Source: Thiogranum sp.
Lineage (GTDB): Bacteria; Pseudomonadota; Gammaproteobacteria; DSM-19610
Direction: 5' to 3'
Length of the DNA stretch: 64,000 nt
NCBI GenBank assembly: GCA_030148805.1
Contig: JASBSS010000013.1
Coordinates: 157,006-221,005 of the forward strand
The position numbers and the translations under genes are program-made. The notes beneath the pieces were generated by a model, which was not told the DNA's origin, did not search any database, and saw only the letters and a program-made list of their open reading frames with translations. Position 1 is the first letter of the stretch. Every line of letters starts with the position of its first letter. Shown here piece after piece: positions 17,392 through 26,537 of this stretch.

Positions 17392-19692
17392 TCAGCGTTT
17401 CTGATACTCCTTGAGCGCCTGGCCGACCGCGCGGTCCATCAACGGGGCGCGGTTCAACAGGCGCACGCGCGCGCGCCGGAGCAGGCCGGCAAGTTCCTCG
17501 TGGGTGTAGTTGCCGGCTTTCAGACCCTGCCGGTCGGTCAGCAGATAGGTGCCGGTGATGGGGCTCTTCCAGCTCAGCTTGGCGCGCATGATGCTGCCGT
17601 CGTCGTTGATCACCTCCAGCCAGTCGCCGGTTCGCAGCGCCTGCACCTTCTTGCTGCAGGCGTCCTCCGCCGCCGGCGGCGTGTCGGTGGCGGGTGGGCG
17701 TATTTCCTGGGAGGCGGACAAGGTGGGCACGACCGGCGCCACCGCCTCGGCCGTTGGGCTTGCAGCAGGTGGTGTGGGCGCCGTCGGCGGCGCCTGCGCG
17801 GGGGCGGGCGCCTGCTCCTGAGGGGGCGTTTTGGCTGTCGTGCGCCCGTGCGCGCGCACCAGCTGGGCGATGAAGTCATCGCGTTCGTTGCCGGGAACCG
17901 AGAGTCGTTCCATCCCCTGGCGCAACGCGTCCAGCAGCGCCGGCTGCATGGCGATGAGTTTCTGGCGTTCCTCCAGGCTGTGTTTGGGTTTCACGCTCCA
18001 TATCAGGTCGTCCATGGTGGCGACCGCCTGGCGCCAGGCGGCACTGTCCTTGCCTTCGCGGGTACAGATGAGAAACAACAGGTTCTTCCAGTGACCGGTG
18101 ACGAATGCGCGGATGAAGTCCAGGCTGACTTGTTCGCCGACGCGCGGTTCGATCTCCTCCCGGGTGGTGGCCTCGGCCACCGCCAGGCGTTCGCGACCCT
18201 GCATGACCCGCACGGAACGTTCGGTGCGCACCTGGGCCCGTTCTTCTTCCTGGGCAAGAAAGCGGTCGAGCTCTTCGAGCAGGGTCACGAACAGACGGGT
18301 GTCGTCCTCGAATTTGTCGACAATGGTCTGTACGGTCGACTCGATCTTGCGATACAGCGGGTCGTCGCTGCCCAGGCTTTCGTCCCAGCTCACCGCGTTT
18401 GCCGCCAGCCGGTTCAGCAGTTGCCGTGCGGGGTGGGATTTGCGGGTAAAGAACTCCCGTTCCATCAGCGCCACTTTCAGTACCGGAATCTGCAGCCGCC
18501 CGATCAAGGCGCGCATGGCATCCGGGATGCTGGGTTCGTCGAGAATGTAATCGAACAGCATGGCGACGATATCGATGGTCATGTCGCCGGCCTTGCCCAG
18601 CTCCTGGGCCAGCGGCGAGCCCTTGATGCCGTGCAGGATGTTGACCTGACCGGAAGCGATGACCGAGCTGTCCAGGCCGAAGTGCTCGGCCTGTTCCTGG
18701 GGGCTGCCACCCGCGCCGCCGTGCTGGAGGAAGGTCAGCGCGGCCAGCGAACTGTGGATGCCGCCAACGGCGGGGTTCGCGTGGGCGCCTGCGGCATAGG
18801 TGGCGACGGGTGGGTCGCCGGCCGCGCCGGCGGGCGGGCCACCCAGGCCCAGCGCAGGGCCTGACATCACATAGCCAGCCGGCGCCTCGCCGTACCCGGC
18901 CGGCGGCCCGGTGGGGTCGGCCTGGCTGCCGGCCGCCGGGGGCGTGCCCGGGTGGGTGCCGGGCGGCAGCGCCGACTTGCGCAAGGTGGCGCGGATTTCC
19001 GGCAGCACCCCCATTCGGACCAGGGACTGGTTGATTTCCTTATACAATTCATCCAGATGACAGATCACGTGCTGGTCGAACAGTTTGAATATCACCAGCC
19101 GGATCTCCAGCCCGGTCTCGATGCGCCCGGCCGCTTCGCGGAACGCGTCACAGATGGCCTCGGGCCCCAGTGGGTTCTGCCACTGTTCGAGATCGGGGTC
19201 GCGAATCAGAAAGCCGATGCGTTTATCCAGCGAATACAGCGATTGGGTGCAGGTGCCGCGGGTTTTGGTGACCATGTTGGCGACCGCCAGGTCCTCTTCC
19301 ATATCGTCCTTGCCGACCAGACCGATCGAGGCGTCGTCTTCAAAGCTCAGGCTCAAGCTTTGATCGCTGCCTTTTTTACGGGGTACACCCTGGTTGAAGC
19401 GGACATTGAAACCGGCGATGAAATCCTCTTCGATGTCCTCGCGGATAATGCGCATTTCGCGCATGGCGTCGAAATAAGTGGTCTGCGCCATGTTGTTTTC
19501 GGCCTTTTCGGCCCGGGCGAACAGGGCATCGTCGACCTTCTCCATCATGCGGCCCACCTGCTGTTTCAGGCGCGTGCTGGCGAGCTCGCGCACTTCGCGC
19601 AACGCCTGGGTCCCCGGGCCGTTGCCCAGCCCGCGCCGCATCTGCCCGTAATCGTCTAGGCTGACCACTTTCTCGTTGGCGGTATCTGGCAT
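17392..19692 (-). CDS. DUF1631 family protein
   Basis: 766 residues from the ATG at 19692 (MPDTANEKVVSLDD); the frame continues upstream but without a better start. The N-terminal part (TTYFDAMREMRIIREDIEEDF near residue 68) and the middle core (PALAQELG... IDIVAMLFDYILDEPSIPD, then LQIPVLKVALMEREFF) match DUF1631. The C-terminal 90 residues (GDWLEVINDDGSIMRAKLSWKSPITGTYLLTDRQG) look like the PilZ-like segment seen in this family. Two low-complexity linkers rich in Pro, Ala and Gly lie at about 275-350 and 650-700. The family is implicated in c-di-GMP or surface behaviours only by its PilZ-like end, which is inference. Divergent from the HDOD gene. Confidence 0.85.
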   Translation of the reverse strand: MPDTANEKVVSLDDYGQMRRGLGNGPGTQALREVRELASTRLKQQVGRMMEKVDDALFARAEKAENNMAQTTYFDAMREMRIIREDIEEDFIAGFNVRFNQGVPRKKGSDQSLSLSFEDDASIGLVGKDDMEEDLAVANMVTKTRGTCTQSLYSLDKRIGFLIRDPDLEQWQNPLGPEAICDAFREAAGRIETGLEIRLVIFKLFDQHVICHLDELYKEINQSLVRMGVLPEIRATLRKSALPPGTHPGTPPAAGSQADPTGPPAGYGEAPAGYVMSGPALGLGGPPAGAAGDPPVATYAAGAHANPAVGGIHSSLAALTFLQHGGAGGSPQEQAEHFGLDSSVIASGQVNILHGIKGSPLAQELGKAGDMTIDIVAMLFDYILDEPSIPDAMRALIGRLQIPVLKVALMEREFFTRKSHPARQLLNRLAANAVSWDESLGSDDPLYRKIESTVQTIVDKFEDDTRLFVTLLEELDRFLAQEEERAQVRTERSVRVMQGRERLAVAEATTREEIEPRVGEQVSLDFIRAFVTGHWKNLLFLICTREGKDSAAWRQAVATMDDLIWSVKPKHSLEERQKLIAMQPALLDALRQGMERLSVPGNERDDFIAQLVRAHGRTTAKTPPQEQAPAPAQAPPTAPTPPAASPTAEAVAPVVPTLSASQEIRPPATDTPPAAEDACSKKVQALRTGDWLEVINDDGSIMRAKLSWKSPITGTYLLTDRQGLKAGNYTHEELAGLLRRARVRLLNRAPLMDRAVGQALKEYQKR

Positions 19693-19864
19693 GGCTGCAC
19701 CACTCCGGTCTGGTTGATTGACTGGGTTAACGTCAGGGCTCCATTGATAGCACAGCGGCAAGCTGCGCGGATGTGATCGAGTCGCCAAAACCTCCCGGTA
19801 CCAGTCTCCAGTTTTGCCAACTGCTGTCGTTAACGGCTGTAACCACTACCCGGAATAAGGCCCT

Positions 19865-20749
19865 ATGAACAGCCCCAACACCCTCCTGATCAGCGAGTCG
19901 GCGCAGCGTTCGGTCCGCGCGCTGCTCAGCGATGTCGAAGGCCTGGTCTCGCCCCCGGACGTGTGCATGCGACTGTTCGAGCTGATCCATCTGCCGAGCA
20001 CGGGGGCGGCCGATATCGCCAAGGTGATCGCGGTCGACCCCAATCTGACGGCGCGTCTGCTGCGCATGGCCAACAGTTCGTTCTACAACTTCAGCCGCAA
20101 GATCGATACCATCAGCCGGGCGGTTACCGTCATCGGCACCACCGAGTTGTACCAGCTGGTACTGTCGATCTCTGCAGTGAAGACCTTTGCCGGTGTTCCC
20201 AACGAGCTGGTGGACATGGAGACCTTCTGGCGCCACAGCGTCTACACCGGTCTGCTGGCGCGCACCCTGGCCGTGCGCGCCAATATCCTGCATCCGGAGC
20301 GCCTGTTCGTCGCCGGCCTGATGCACGACCTGGGCAGTCTGGTGCTGTATCACCAACGTCCGCAGGAGATGCGCGATCTGTTGCTGCTGGCCAATGGCGA
20401 CGAAGAGTTGTTGTATCACGCCGAGATGGAGAGCCTCGGCTTCAGTCACGCCAGCGTGGCGGCGAAGCTGATGGAGCAGTGGCAGCTGCCGGTCTCGCTG
20501 GTCGAGGCCATCCACTGTCACCACCAGCCGGAACAGGCCGTGGCCGCCCACATTGAGGCGCATCTGCTTTATCTGGCCAATCAGCTGGTCAACGAATCGG
20601 AGCAGGGCAATTTCATGGCGGCTCCGCGCGCCGACGTCCAGCTGCGCCAGGCGTTGCTCGACACCGTGGGGCTGAGCGAAGACGAGCTGTTTTTCGCCTT
20701 CGAGGAAGCGGCCGAGCAGTTCCCGGCCACCCTCCAGGCCCTGATCTAG
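19865..20749 (+). CDS. HDOD domain protein
   Basis: 294 residues. The HDOD core covers about residues 25-220: LSDVEGLVSPPDVCMRLFEL, then IAKVIAVDPNLTARLLRMANSSFY and VFVAGLMHDLGSLVLYHQR. HDOD proteins are HD-like signalling domains, usually without phosphohydrolase activity, acting with chemotaxis or c-di-GMP circuits. No other domain is attached, unlike the gene that follows, which has HDOD fused to a phosphatase. Transcription is rightward, about 100 bases before the next gene, so the two are likely in one unit. Confidence 0.88.
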   Translation: MNSPNTLLISESAQRSVRALLSDVEGLVSPPDVCMRLFELIHLPSTGAADIAKVIAVDPNLTARLLRMANSSFYNFSRKIDTISRAVTVIGTTELYQLVLSISAVKTFAGVPNELVDMETFWRHSVYTGLLARTLAVRANILHPERLFVAGLMHDLGSLVLYHQRPQEMRDLLLLANGDEELLYHAEMESLGFSHASVAAKLMEQWQLPVSLVEAIHCHHQPEQAVAAHIEAHLLYLANQLVNESEQGNFMAAPRADVQLRQALLDTVGLSEDELFFAFEEAAEQFPATLQALI

Positions 20750-20853
20750 CCCGCGGCCAGCCCGATCTCCTGAAAGTCTTTCAAAATCTGCGCTGTAGAT
20801 GACGCGGGATCGGCCGCTATGGTGGGCGTATGGAAAGCTGAGCGCGCACCAGG

Positions 20854-22566
20854 ATGCCCTATCAACCGCTTATGGAAGATGCCGTCACCACCCAAGGACT
20901 TCGGCCATCGGATCTGCCGGCGCCGCCCAAGGATGCGATTCGCGTCGTCCAGGCGTGTTCCCGCTCCGATACCGGCAGCCGCGATCTGGCGGCCATCGTG
21001 GCCAATGATCCGTTGCTCACCGCGGAATTGCTGCGGGTCGCCAATTCGGCCTTTTTCGGGCTGGCCAGTCAGGTCCGCTCGGTGGCGCGCGCCGTCACCG
21101 TCCTGGGGGATCGGGCGCTGCGCAATCTGGTGCTGTGCATTGCCATGCGCGATGCCTTGCGCGCCGAAGCCATTCCCGGCTTCGACATCGACGCCTTCTG
21201 GGAGGATGCGCTGCTGCGCGCGGTCAGCGCCCGCGGCCTCGCGGCGCTGGCCCGGCTCGATGCCGACGAGTGCTTTACCGTCGGCCTGCTGCAGGACTTC
21301 GGCCTGCTGGTGATGTTCTATCTGCAACCGCGGCACGTCGGTGAGTGGGAGCGACTGCGCCGCAGCGCGCCGGACGCGCGCCGCGAGCTGGAGTTGGCGC
21401 TGTTTCGCACCACCCACGACGAGGTGGGGCTGGCGCTGGCAACCAGTTGGGGGCTGCCGCAGGATCTCACCACCGCGATGGGGCAGCATCACACCTACCC
21501 ACCGGAGTCGGCCGCGCCGGAGGATATCGCGCTGTGCCGCCTGGCGCTGTGTGCCGACTGGATGGCAGCGGTCTATCGCTGCGAGGACAGGCGCGAAACC
21601 ATCCAGCGCACCCGTTCCCTGCTGTACGAGCATTTTGCCGCGACGGAAGAAGGCTGCGACCGACTCTTGAAGCAGGTCACCGAGTCACTGGCCGAGGCGG
21701 CCAGCGCGCTGGGTCTGAGCATCGGCGCGCAGGTCCCGTTTGAACAAGTGTTGCGCGAGGCCAACTTGCGGCTGGTCGAGGATAACCTCAGCTATCAGGA
21801 ACTCACCTGGCGACTCGAGCAGACGCTGGTGGAGCGCGACAGGATTGCCGCGGAACTGCAAAAAGAGCTGGAGTTGGCGCGCGAAGTCCAGAAAAGCCTG
21901 CTGCCGTCCGCGCCCTTGCCGGGGATTGCCGGAATCAATCTTTCGGCGCGGGCCGTGTCGGGGGATTTGTATGACTATTTCCCCCTTGCCGACGGGCGTA
22001 TCGCTTTCTGTCTGGCCGATGTATCCGGTAAGGGAATGTACGCCGCACTGTTGATGGCAAAGACGGCGAGCCTGTTTCGCTGTCTGGGCAAGGGGGTAAA
22101 CGACCCCGGAAAGCTGCTGGGTATGCTCAACCGGGAGATTTCCGAAACCTCGGTGCGCGGCATGTTCGTCACGATGCAGGCGGGGATTTTCGACCCCGCG
22201 CGCGGCCAGGTCCTGCTGTCCAGCGCCGGGCATCCGCCGGCGTTGCTCGTGCGCGGGGCGCAACCGGTGTGCGAATTCCCCGCCCAGGCGCCACCGCTGG
22301 GAGTCAGTCCCGAGAGCGTTTTCGCCAACGAAACCGTGCGGCTCGAGGGCGGGTGCCTGTATCTGTACAGCGACGGTTTGCTGGAGGCGCAAATCGAGAC
22401 GCGACGATTGCAGGGTGACGGGCTGGTCAAACTGTTGCGTGAGCATGCCCAGATGCCACCCGAGGCTCGTGCCCAGGCGATTGCCGGTGCCGTGGTGGCT
22501 GGCAGCGGCGGGGTGGAGGACGACCTGAGTTTGTTGATCATCGAGGACCAGCGTTCTCATGTCTGA
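20854..22566 (+). CDS. HDOD domain / PP2C (SpoIIE-type) serine phosphatase
   Basis: 570 residues. An HDOD domain occupies about 20-215 (ANDPLLTAELLRVANSAFFGL, CFTVGLLQDFGLLVMFY). A helical linker with coiled-coil character follows at about 285-350 (LVERDRIAAELQKELELAREVQKSLLP, the classic RsbU-type signalling helix). A SpoIIE/PP2C domain follows at about 360-565 with SGDLYDYFPLADGRIAFCLADVSGKGMYAALLMAK and LYLYSDGLLEAQ, whose aspartates bind the two metals. Such enzymes dephosphorylate STAS anti-anti-sigma proteins. Its stop overlaps the kinase gene that follows, and a STAS gene comes next, so the partner-switching set is complete. ATG at 20872 is an alternative start. Confidence 0.92.
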   Translation: MPYQPLMEDAVTTQGLRPSDLPAPPKDAIRVVQACSRSDTGSRDLAAIVANDPLLTAELLRVANSAFFGLASQVRSVARAVTVLGDRALRNLVLCIAMRDALRAEAIPGFDIDAFWEDALLRAVSARGLAALARLDADECFTVGLLQDFGLLVMFYLQPRHVGEWERLRRSAPDARRELELALFRTTHDEVGLALATSWGLPQDLTTAMGQHHTYPPESAAPEDIALCRLALCADWMAAVYRCEDRRETIQRTRSLLYEHFAATEEGCDRLLKQVTESLAEAASALGLSIGAQVPFEQVLREANLRLVEDNLSYQELTWRLEQTLVERDRIAAELQKELELAREVQKSLLPSAPLPGIAGINLSARAVSGDLYDYFPLADGRIAFCLADVSGKGMYAALLMAKTASLFRCLGKGVNDPGKLLGMLNREISETSVRGMFVTMQAGIFDPARGQVLLSSAGHPPALLVRGAQPVCEFPAQAPPLGVSPESVFANETVRLEGGCLYLYSDGLLEAQIETRRLQGDGLVKLLREHAQMPPEARAQAIAGAVVAGSGGVEDDLSLLIIEDQRSHV

Positions 22567-22978
22567 TGGCGAGGAATTGGTTTTCATGCGCTTCCCCTCG
22601 CAGCCGAGCCGCCTGAAGCTGTTGCGCTGCGCGATCCGCGAGGCGGCGTATCTCGCCGGCCTGGATGAGGATGCGGCCCAGGCGTTGATTCTGGCGGCCA
22701 ACGAGGCGTGTATGAATATCATTCAACACGCCTATGCCATGGATCCGCGCGGGCGGATCGAGGTCCGAGCGTTGCGCGAGCGCGCTGCGATGGTGCTGCA
22801 ATTGCGTGATTACGCGCCTCACGTCGACAGTGATGACGTGCGTTCGCGCGACTTGAATGAGATACGTCCGGGTGGACTGGGGATCCACCTGATCGGCAGC
22901 CTGATGGATGAATATGGTTTTCTCGAACCTCCGGCGGACGGAGGCAACTTGTATCAGATGAAAAAATATATTGCGTGA
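22559..22978 (+). CDS. RsbW/SpoIIAB-like serine kinase (anti-sigma type ATPase)
   Basis: 139 residues with the GHKL ATPase motifs of anti-sigma kinases: the N-box ANEACMNIIQHAY at about residues 44-56, LRDYAP near 81 and the G2-type GGLGIHLIGSLMDE near 103. These kinases phosphorylate a serine in a STAS partner and, in classical systems, hold a sigma factor. No sigma factor gene is near, so the target may instead be the transporter-linked STAS protein encoded next. The gene overlaps the phosphatase by 8 bases. Proposed role is inferred from family and context. Confidence 0.88.
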   Translation: MSDGEELVFMRFPSQPSRLKLLRCAIREAAYLAGLDEDAAQALILAANEACMNIIQHAYAMDPRGRIEVRALRERAAMVLQLRDYAPHVDSDDVRSRDLNEIRPGGLGIHLIGSLMDEYGFLEPPADGGNLYQMKKYIA

Positions 22979-22989
22979 AAGGGGGTGGC

Positions 22990-23322
22990 ATGGCGTTCTC
23001 GGTGGAGAAAAAACAGGGATTTTCAGTGGTGGTGCTAAACGGCGACGTCGATCTGAGCCGCTCGCCCGAGGCGCGTCGTGCCATCATGAAGTCGCTGAAG
23101 AAAATGCATAACGTATTGGTGGATATGTCGGCGGTCGACTATATCGACAGCTCCGGCATTGCCAGTCTGGTGGAAGGGTTTCAATACGCCCGTGCCAACA
23201 GCCTCGAATTCGCGCTGACCGGTGTCAGCGAGGCGGCCATGAACGTACTGCGCCTGGCGCGGCTGGATCAGGTTTTTCCCATCTACGCCTCGCTCGACGA
23301 GCGGATCACGAGCGGAGCTTAG
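22990..23322 (+). CDS. STAS domain protein (anti-anti-sigma / MlaB-like)
   Basis: 110 residues from the ATG at 22990, which has AAAGGGGG ahead of it; an earlier GTG in frame is less likely. The STAS fold is complete: VLNGDVDLSRSPEARRAIM, then VLVDMSAVDYIDSSGIASLVEG. The Asp-Ser-Ser-Gly at residues 53-56 is the phosphorylation motif of SpoIIAA-type antagonists. It lies between a kinase/phosphatase pair and an MlaE permease gene. In Mla transporters a STAS protein (MlaB) binds the ATPase MlaF, so this one may be both the switch target and a transporter subunit. Confidence 0.9.
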   Translation: MAFSVEKKQGFSVVVLNGDVDLSRSPEARRAIMKSLKKMHNVLVDMSAVDYIDSSGIASLVEGFQYARANSLEFALTGVSEAAMNVLRLARLDQVFPIYASLDERITSGA

Positions 23323-23323
23323 G

Positions 23324-24127
23324 ATGCACGCCATGGGTTTGCGTGGCTTCACCGAGCGCTTGGGGCGGCGGTTTGCCGGTGGGGTCGAGGACTTTGGTCA
23401 CGGGGCGATGTTGCTGGGCGAGAGCCTGTTCTGGATCCTTCTGGGACGCTGGTGGCAACAGCCGGTGCGCGTGCGGGCGATGGTTGCCGAGATGATGCAG
23501 GTTGGCGTGCTCGCCATACCGGTGATCGCCATTCTGGCTTTCGCCAACGGCGCCATGATGGCCATGCAGGGGATTTATACGCTACGCGATTTTGGCGCCG
23601 AATCCCAGCTCGTGGCCGGAGTCGCCACGGCTGTCACCCGTGAGTTCGGCGCGCTTATCACTGGCATCGTCGTTGCCGCGCGTTCGGGTTCGGCGATCGC
23701 CGCCCGCATCGGGACGATGCAGATGACGCAGGAAGTCGACGCACTGCGGGTGATGGGTATCTCGCCGGTCCGCTATCTGGTGGCGCCGATTCTGGCGGCC
23801 CTGATGCTGATGATGCCGCTGCTTACCGTATTGGCTGACAGCATGGCCATGGTCGGTATGGCCGTGATCAGCGCGCTCCAGTTGAATATGGGGTTCGCGA
23901 CATTTGTGGACCAAGTGTGGCGGGCGCTCACGCCCGGCGATGTTTGGCAGGGCCTGGCGAAGAGCTTTATTTTCGGCGTGATGATCGCCCTGATTGCCGC
24001 CAGCAACGGCTTCAACGCTCAGCACGGGGCCCAGGGGCTGGGCCGCGCGACCACGCGCTCGGTCGTGCTCTGCATTTGCGCCATTGTGGTGACCGATATG
24101 ATATTCACCTTCTTCCTTATCCTGTGA
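23324..24127 (+). CDS. mlaE: MlaE-type ABC permease
   Basis: 267 residues. The MlaE/YrbE permease hallmark TREFGALITGIVVAARSGSAIAARIGTMQ is at about residues 104-132, followed by EVDALRVMGISPVRYLVAP, the interface with the ATPase. Five or so hydrophobic segments place it in the inner membrane. MlaE permeases work with MlaF, MlaB and the MCE protein MlaD in phospholipid or hydrophobic-molecule transport across the envelope. It begins two bases after the STAS gene stop, and its own stop overlaps the ATPase start. Gene symbol is by family; no MlaC homologue is visible. Confidence 0.88.
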   Translation: MHAMGLRGFTERLGRRFAGGVEDFGHGAMLLGESLFWILLGRWWQQPVRVRAMVAEMMQVGVLAIPVIAILAFANGAMMAMQGIYTLRDFGAESQLVAGVATAVTREFGALITGIVVAARSGSAIAARIGTMQMTQEVDALRVMGISPVRYLVAPILAALMLMMPLLTVLADSMAMVGMAVISALQLNMGFATFVDQVWRALTPGDVWQGLAKSFIFGVMIALIAASNGFNAQHGAQGLGRATTRSVVLCICAIVVTDMIFTFFLIL

Positions 24128-24951
24128 TGGCGAGCATGAGTGCATCCAAGGTGCTTATGGGCGAGCCGGTGGTGGAGGTCGAAAGCCTCGGGGCGACCTA
24201 TACCGGTATACCGGTGCTTGATGATATCTCCTTGCGGGTCTATCCGGGCGAGATCATGGTCATCATGGGCGGCAGCGGGTCGGGCAAGTCGACACTGCTG
24301 CGCTGCCTGTTGGGTCTGCACCGCCCGAGCGCCGGCAGAGTGCGTCTGTTCGGACAGGATATCAGCGGACTCGGTGTCCGCCAGTGGGTCGTGTTGAGGA
24401 AGAAGATGGGCGTCGCCTTCCAGGGTGGCGCGCTATTCAATTCCATGAGCGTGGGGGAGAACGTTTGTTTGCCATTACGCGAACACACCCGGCTGGATCC
24501 CAACACCATGCGGATCATGAGCCGCATGAAACTGGAGATGGTCAATCTCGCCGGCTTCGAGCACCTGATGCCCGCACAGCTTTCCGGGGGCATGCTCAAA
24601 CGCGCGGCGCTGGCGCGGGCCTTGGTGATGGACCCCGCGCTGGTGTTTTTCGACGAGCCGTCGGCCGGACTCGATCCGGTGGTGGCCGCGGATCTCGACG
24701 AGCTTATCTTGCGTATCCGCCGGGCCATGCAGATTTCTGTGGTGGTGGTGACCCACGAGCTGGAAAGCGCGTTCAAGATCGCCGACCGGATCACCGTGCT
24801 CGACCAGGGGCGCATCCTGATGACCGGTTCGGTCGAAGAGCTGCGAAACTCCGACATCCCCCGCGTGCAGCGGCTGTTGACGCGAACCTTCGAGGAGCAA
24901 CCAGTCGATCCCGAGGCATATTTGCGACGGCTCACTGGCGGCGCGGATTGA
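24127..24951 (+). CDS. mlaF: MlaF-type ABC ATPase
   Basis: 274 residues. Walker A is GGSGSGKST at about 48-56, the Q-loop is in MGVAFQGGALFNSMSVGEN near 100, the ABC signature is LSGGMLKRAALARAL near 154 (Met-Leu in place of the common Gln-Arg, as in MlaF), Walker B is LVFFDEPSAGLDPV near 178 and the H-loop is VVTHE. It powers the transporter with the MlaE permease and MCE protein. It starts at the last base of the mlaE stop; an internal ATG three codons later is possible. The next gene begins 6 bases after the stop. Confidence 0.9.
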   Translation: MASMSASKVLMGEPVVEVESLGATYTGIPVLDDISLRVYPGEIMVIMGGSGSGKSTLLRCLLGLHRPSAGRVRLFGQDISGLGVRQWVVLRKKMGVAFQGGALFNSMSVGENVCLPLREHTRLDPNTMRIMSRMKLEMVNLAGFEHLMPAQLSGGMLKRAALARALVMDPALVFFDEPSAGLDPVVAADLDELILRIRRAMQISVVVVTHELESAFKIADRITVLDQGRILMTGSVEELRNSDIPRVQRLLTRTFEEQPVDPEAYLRRLTGGAD

Positions 24952-24957
24952 GTACAG

Positions 24958-25905
24958 ATGAAGCACGATAGCGTCAATTACTTTGCCGTCGGCCTGTTTG
25001 TACTGGCCGGTCTTGGCGTGCTGCTGTATGCCCTGTATCACCTGGTCGGCGGTGCCGGCGCTTACGATGTGTACTACACCCGCTATGCCAACGTGGCCGG
25101 ATTGTCGCGGGGAACCCAGGTCACCTACGAAGGCTACGGCATCGGCAGCGTCAGCGCGATCGAGCCGCAGCGCGACACCGAGGGTCTGAGGTACCGGGTG
25201 GAGATGCGGGTACCCAAGGGCTGGCGTATACCCGCAGACAGCGTAACCCAGATCTACGCCGAGAGTTTGTTGGCCGACTACGTACTAGACATCAAGGACG
25301 GCCAGGCGCAGCAGTTTCTGCGACCGGGTGCGACCCTGGCCAGTCGTCCGGGCGGCGATCTGTTCGCCGTGCTCGGCGCGCTGGCCGGCGAGCTGGAGGA
25401 GATCAGCGCGAGCCAGCTACGTCCCCTGTTGCAGTCCCTGAACCAGACGGTCCAGGGAGTCGGTGGCGACTTGCAGACGCGTCTTCCGGTTCTGCTGGCT
25501 ACCCTGCAGAGCCTGGTCGACAAGTTGGACGACGGCGCCAGTCACTTGTCCACGGTCCTCAACGCGCAGACCGCCTCGCAGGCCCGGCGGGTATTGAACA
25601 ACGTGGATGGCGCGACGGCGGATCTGCAAACCCTGGGGGCCAGTTTGCTGGGGCTGGGTGCACAGGCACGGGAGCTGATGGCCAAGGTCGATGCGCTGGT
25701 CGACACCACGAAACCCGATCTGGCGCAGGCCGCGGGTGACCTGCGTCGGGCCCTGCAGGCGCTGGCGCACTACAGCGACAGTATCGTGCAGAACATCGAC
25801 GAGACGGCCCGCAATGCCAGCGAATTCAGTCGCCAGATTCGGGAAAACCCCCGCCGGCTGTTGAGTGCGCCGCTCCCCACGGATCCCGGAGGTCGACGTG
25901 AATAG
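24958..25905 (+). CDS. mlaD: MCE domain protein (MlaD family)
   Basis: 315 residues with one N-terminal membrane helix (about 8-28). It is followed by an MCE domain (about 38-115) with YANVAGLSRGTQVTYEGYGIGSVSAIEP. The long C-terminal part (about 140-300) is helical with many leucines and periodic Leu-Gln-Thr/Leu stretches, which suggests coiled coil. MCE proteins form ring-shaped conduits for lipids in the periplasm. It is longer than E. coli MlaD, resembling PqiB/MCE proteins with extended helices. The last codons overlap the next gene. Confidence 0.87.
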   Translation: MKHDSVNYFAVGLFVLAGLGVLLYALYHLVGGAGAYDVYYTRYANVAGLSRGTQVTYEGYGIGSVSAIEPQRDTEGLRYRVEMRVPKGWRIPADSVTQIYAESLLADYVLDIKDGQAQQFLRPGATLASRPGGDLFAVLGALAGELEEISASQLRPLLQSLNQTVQGVGGDLQTRLPVLLATLQSLVDKLDDGASHLSTVLNAQTASQARRVLNNVDGATADLQTLGASLLGLGAQARELMAKVDALVDTTKPDLAQAAGDLRRALQALAHYSDSIVQNIDETARNASEFSRQIRENPRRLLSAPLPTDPGGRRE

Positions 25906-26497
25906 GCTCATTGTCAGTCTGCTGTTTCTTCTGTTGGCCGGTTGTCTCTCGGCGCCGCCGCTGCCCGAGGACCGTTTCTATCGTCTGCAACCCGAGCCGG
26001 TAGGGGAGGTTTTACCACGACCCCGATTGACCGGGGGGCTGGCACTCGAGGACGTCGACGCCGACCCGTTGCATCGGGGACGGGCGATGCTCTACTGTGA
26101 GCCGGATCGACCCTTGCAGTTGCGCCGTTATCACTATGAGTTCTGGGAAGATCAGCCGCCACGGATGGTGCAACGCTCGTTGACGGCCTGGCTACGCCAG
26201 GCGGGTGTGGCCGACCAGGTCCTGGAGTCTCGGGCCGGGGACCCGGCCTGGCGCTTGCGGGCGCGGTTGCTGCGCTTCGAGGAGGTTCGCCAGGCCGGCG
26301 GGGCGGCCCGGGTGGAAGTGGCGCTGAGCGTCAGCCTGTATTCAGGGGCCGCCAGGCGTCCGGTGTGGGCCCGGGACTACGCGCGGCAAGAGCCCGTCGA
26401 CGGCACATCGATGTATGCCGTGGCCCAGGCGATGCAAACGGCACTGGCATCCCTGTACACGCAGCTACAGGCGGATCTGGTGGCACCGGCGCGGTAA
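25898..26497 (+). CDS. ABC-type transport auxiliary lipoprotein (PqiC-like)
   Basis: 199 residues from a GTG at 25898 with GGAGG seven bases upstream, overlapping the end of the MCE gene. The signal peptide ends in the lipobox LLAGC (Cys16). The mature domain (FYRLQPEP, then RYHYEFWEDQPPRMVQRSLTAWLRQAG) matches the auxiliary lipoprotein family found beside MCE transporters, where such proteins anchor the conduit to the outer membrane. It completes the transporter operon. The substrate is presumably a lipid, by family analogy. Confidence 0.85.
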   Translation: MNRLIVSLLFLLLAGCLSAPPLPEDRFYRLQPEPVGEVLPRPRLTGGLALEDVDADPLHRGRAMLYCEPDRPLQLRRYHYEFWEDQPPRMVQRSLTAWLRQAGVADQVLESRAGDPAWRLRARLLRFEEVRQAGGAARVEVALSVSLYSGAARRPVWARDYARQEPVDGTSMYAVAQAMQTALASLYTQLQADLVAPAR

Positions 26498-26537
26498 AGC
26501 CGTAGCCCGGCGGACGGCCGGCGGCTAAACTGTTGGT

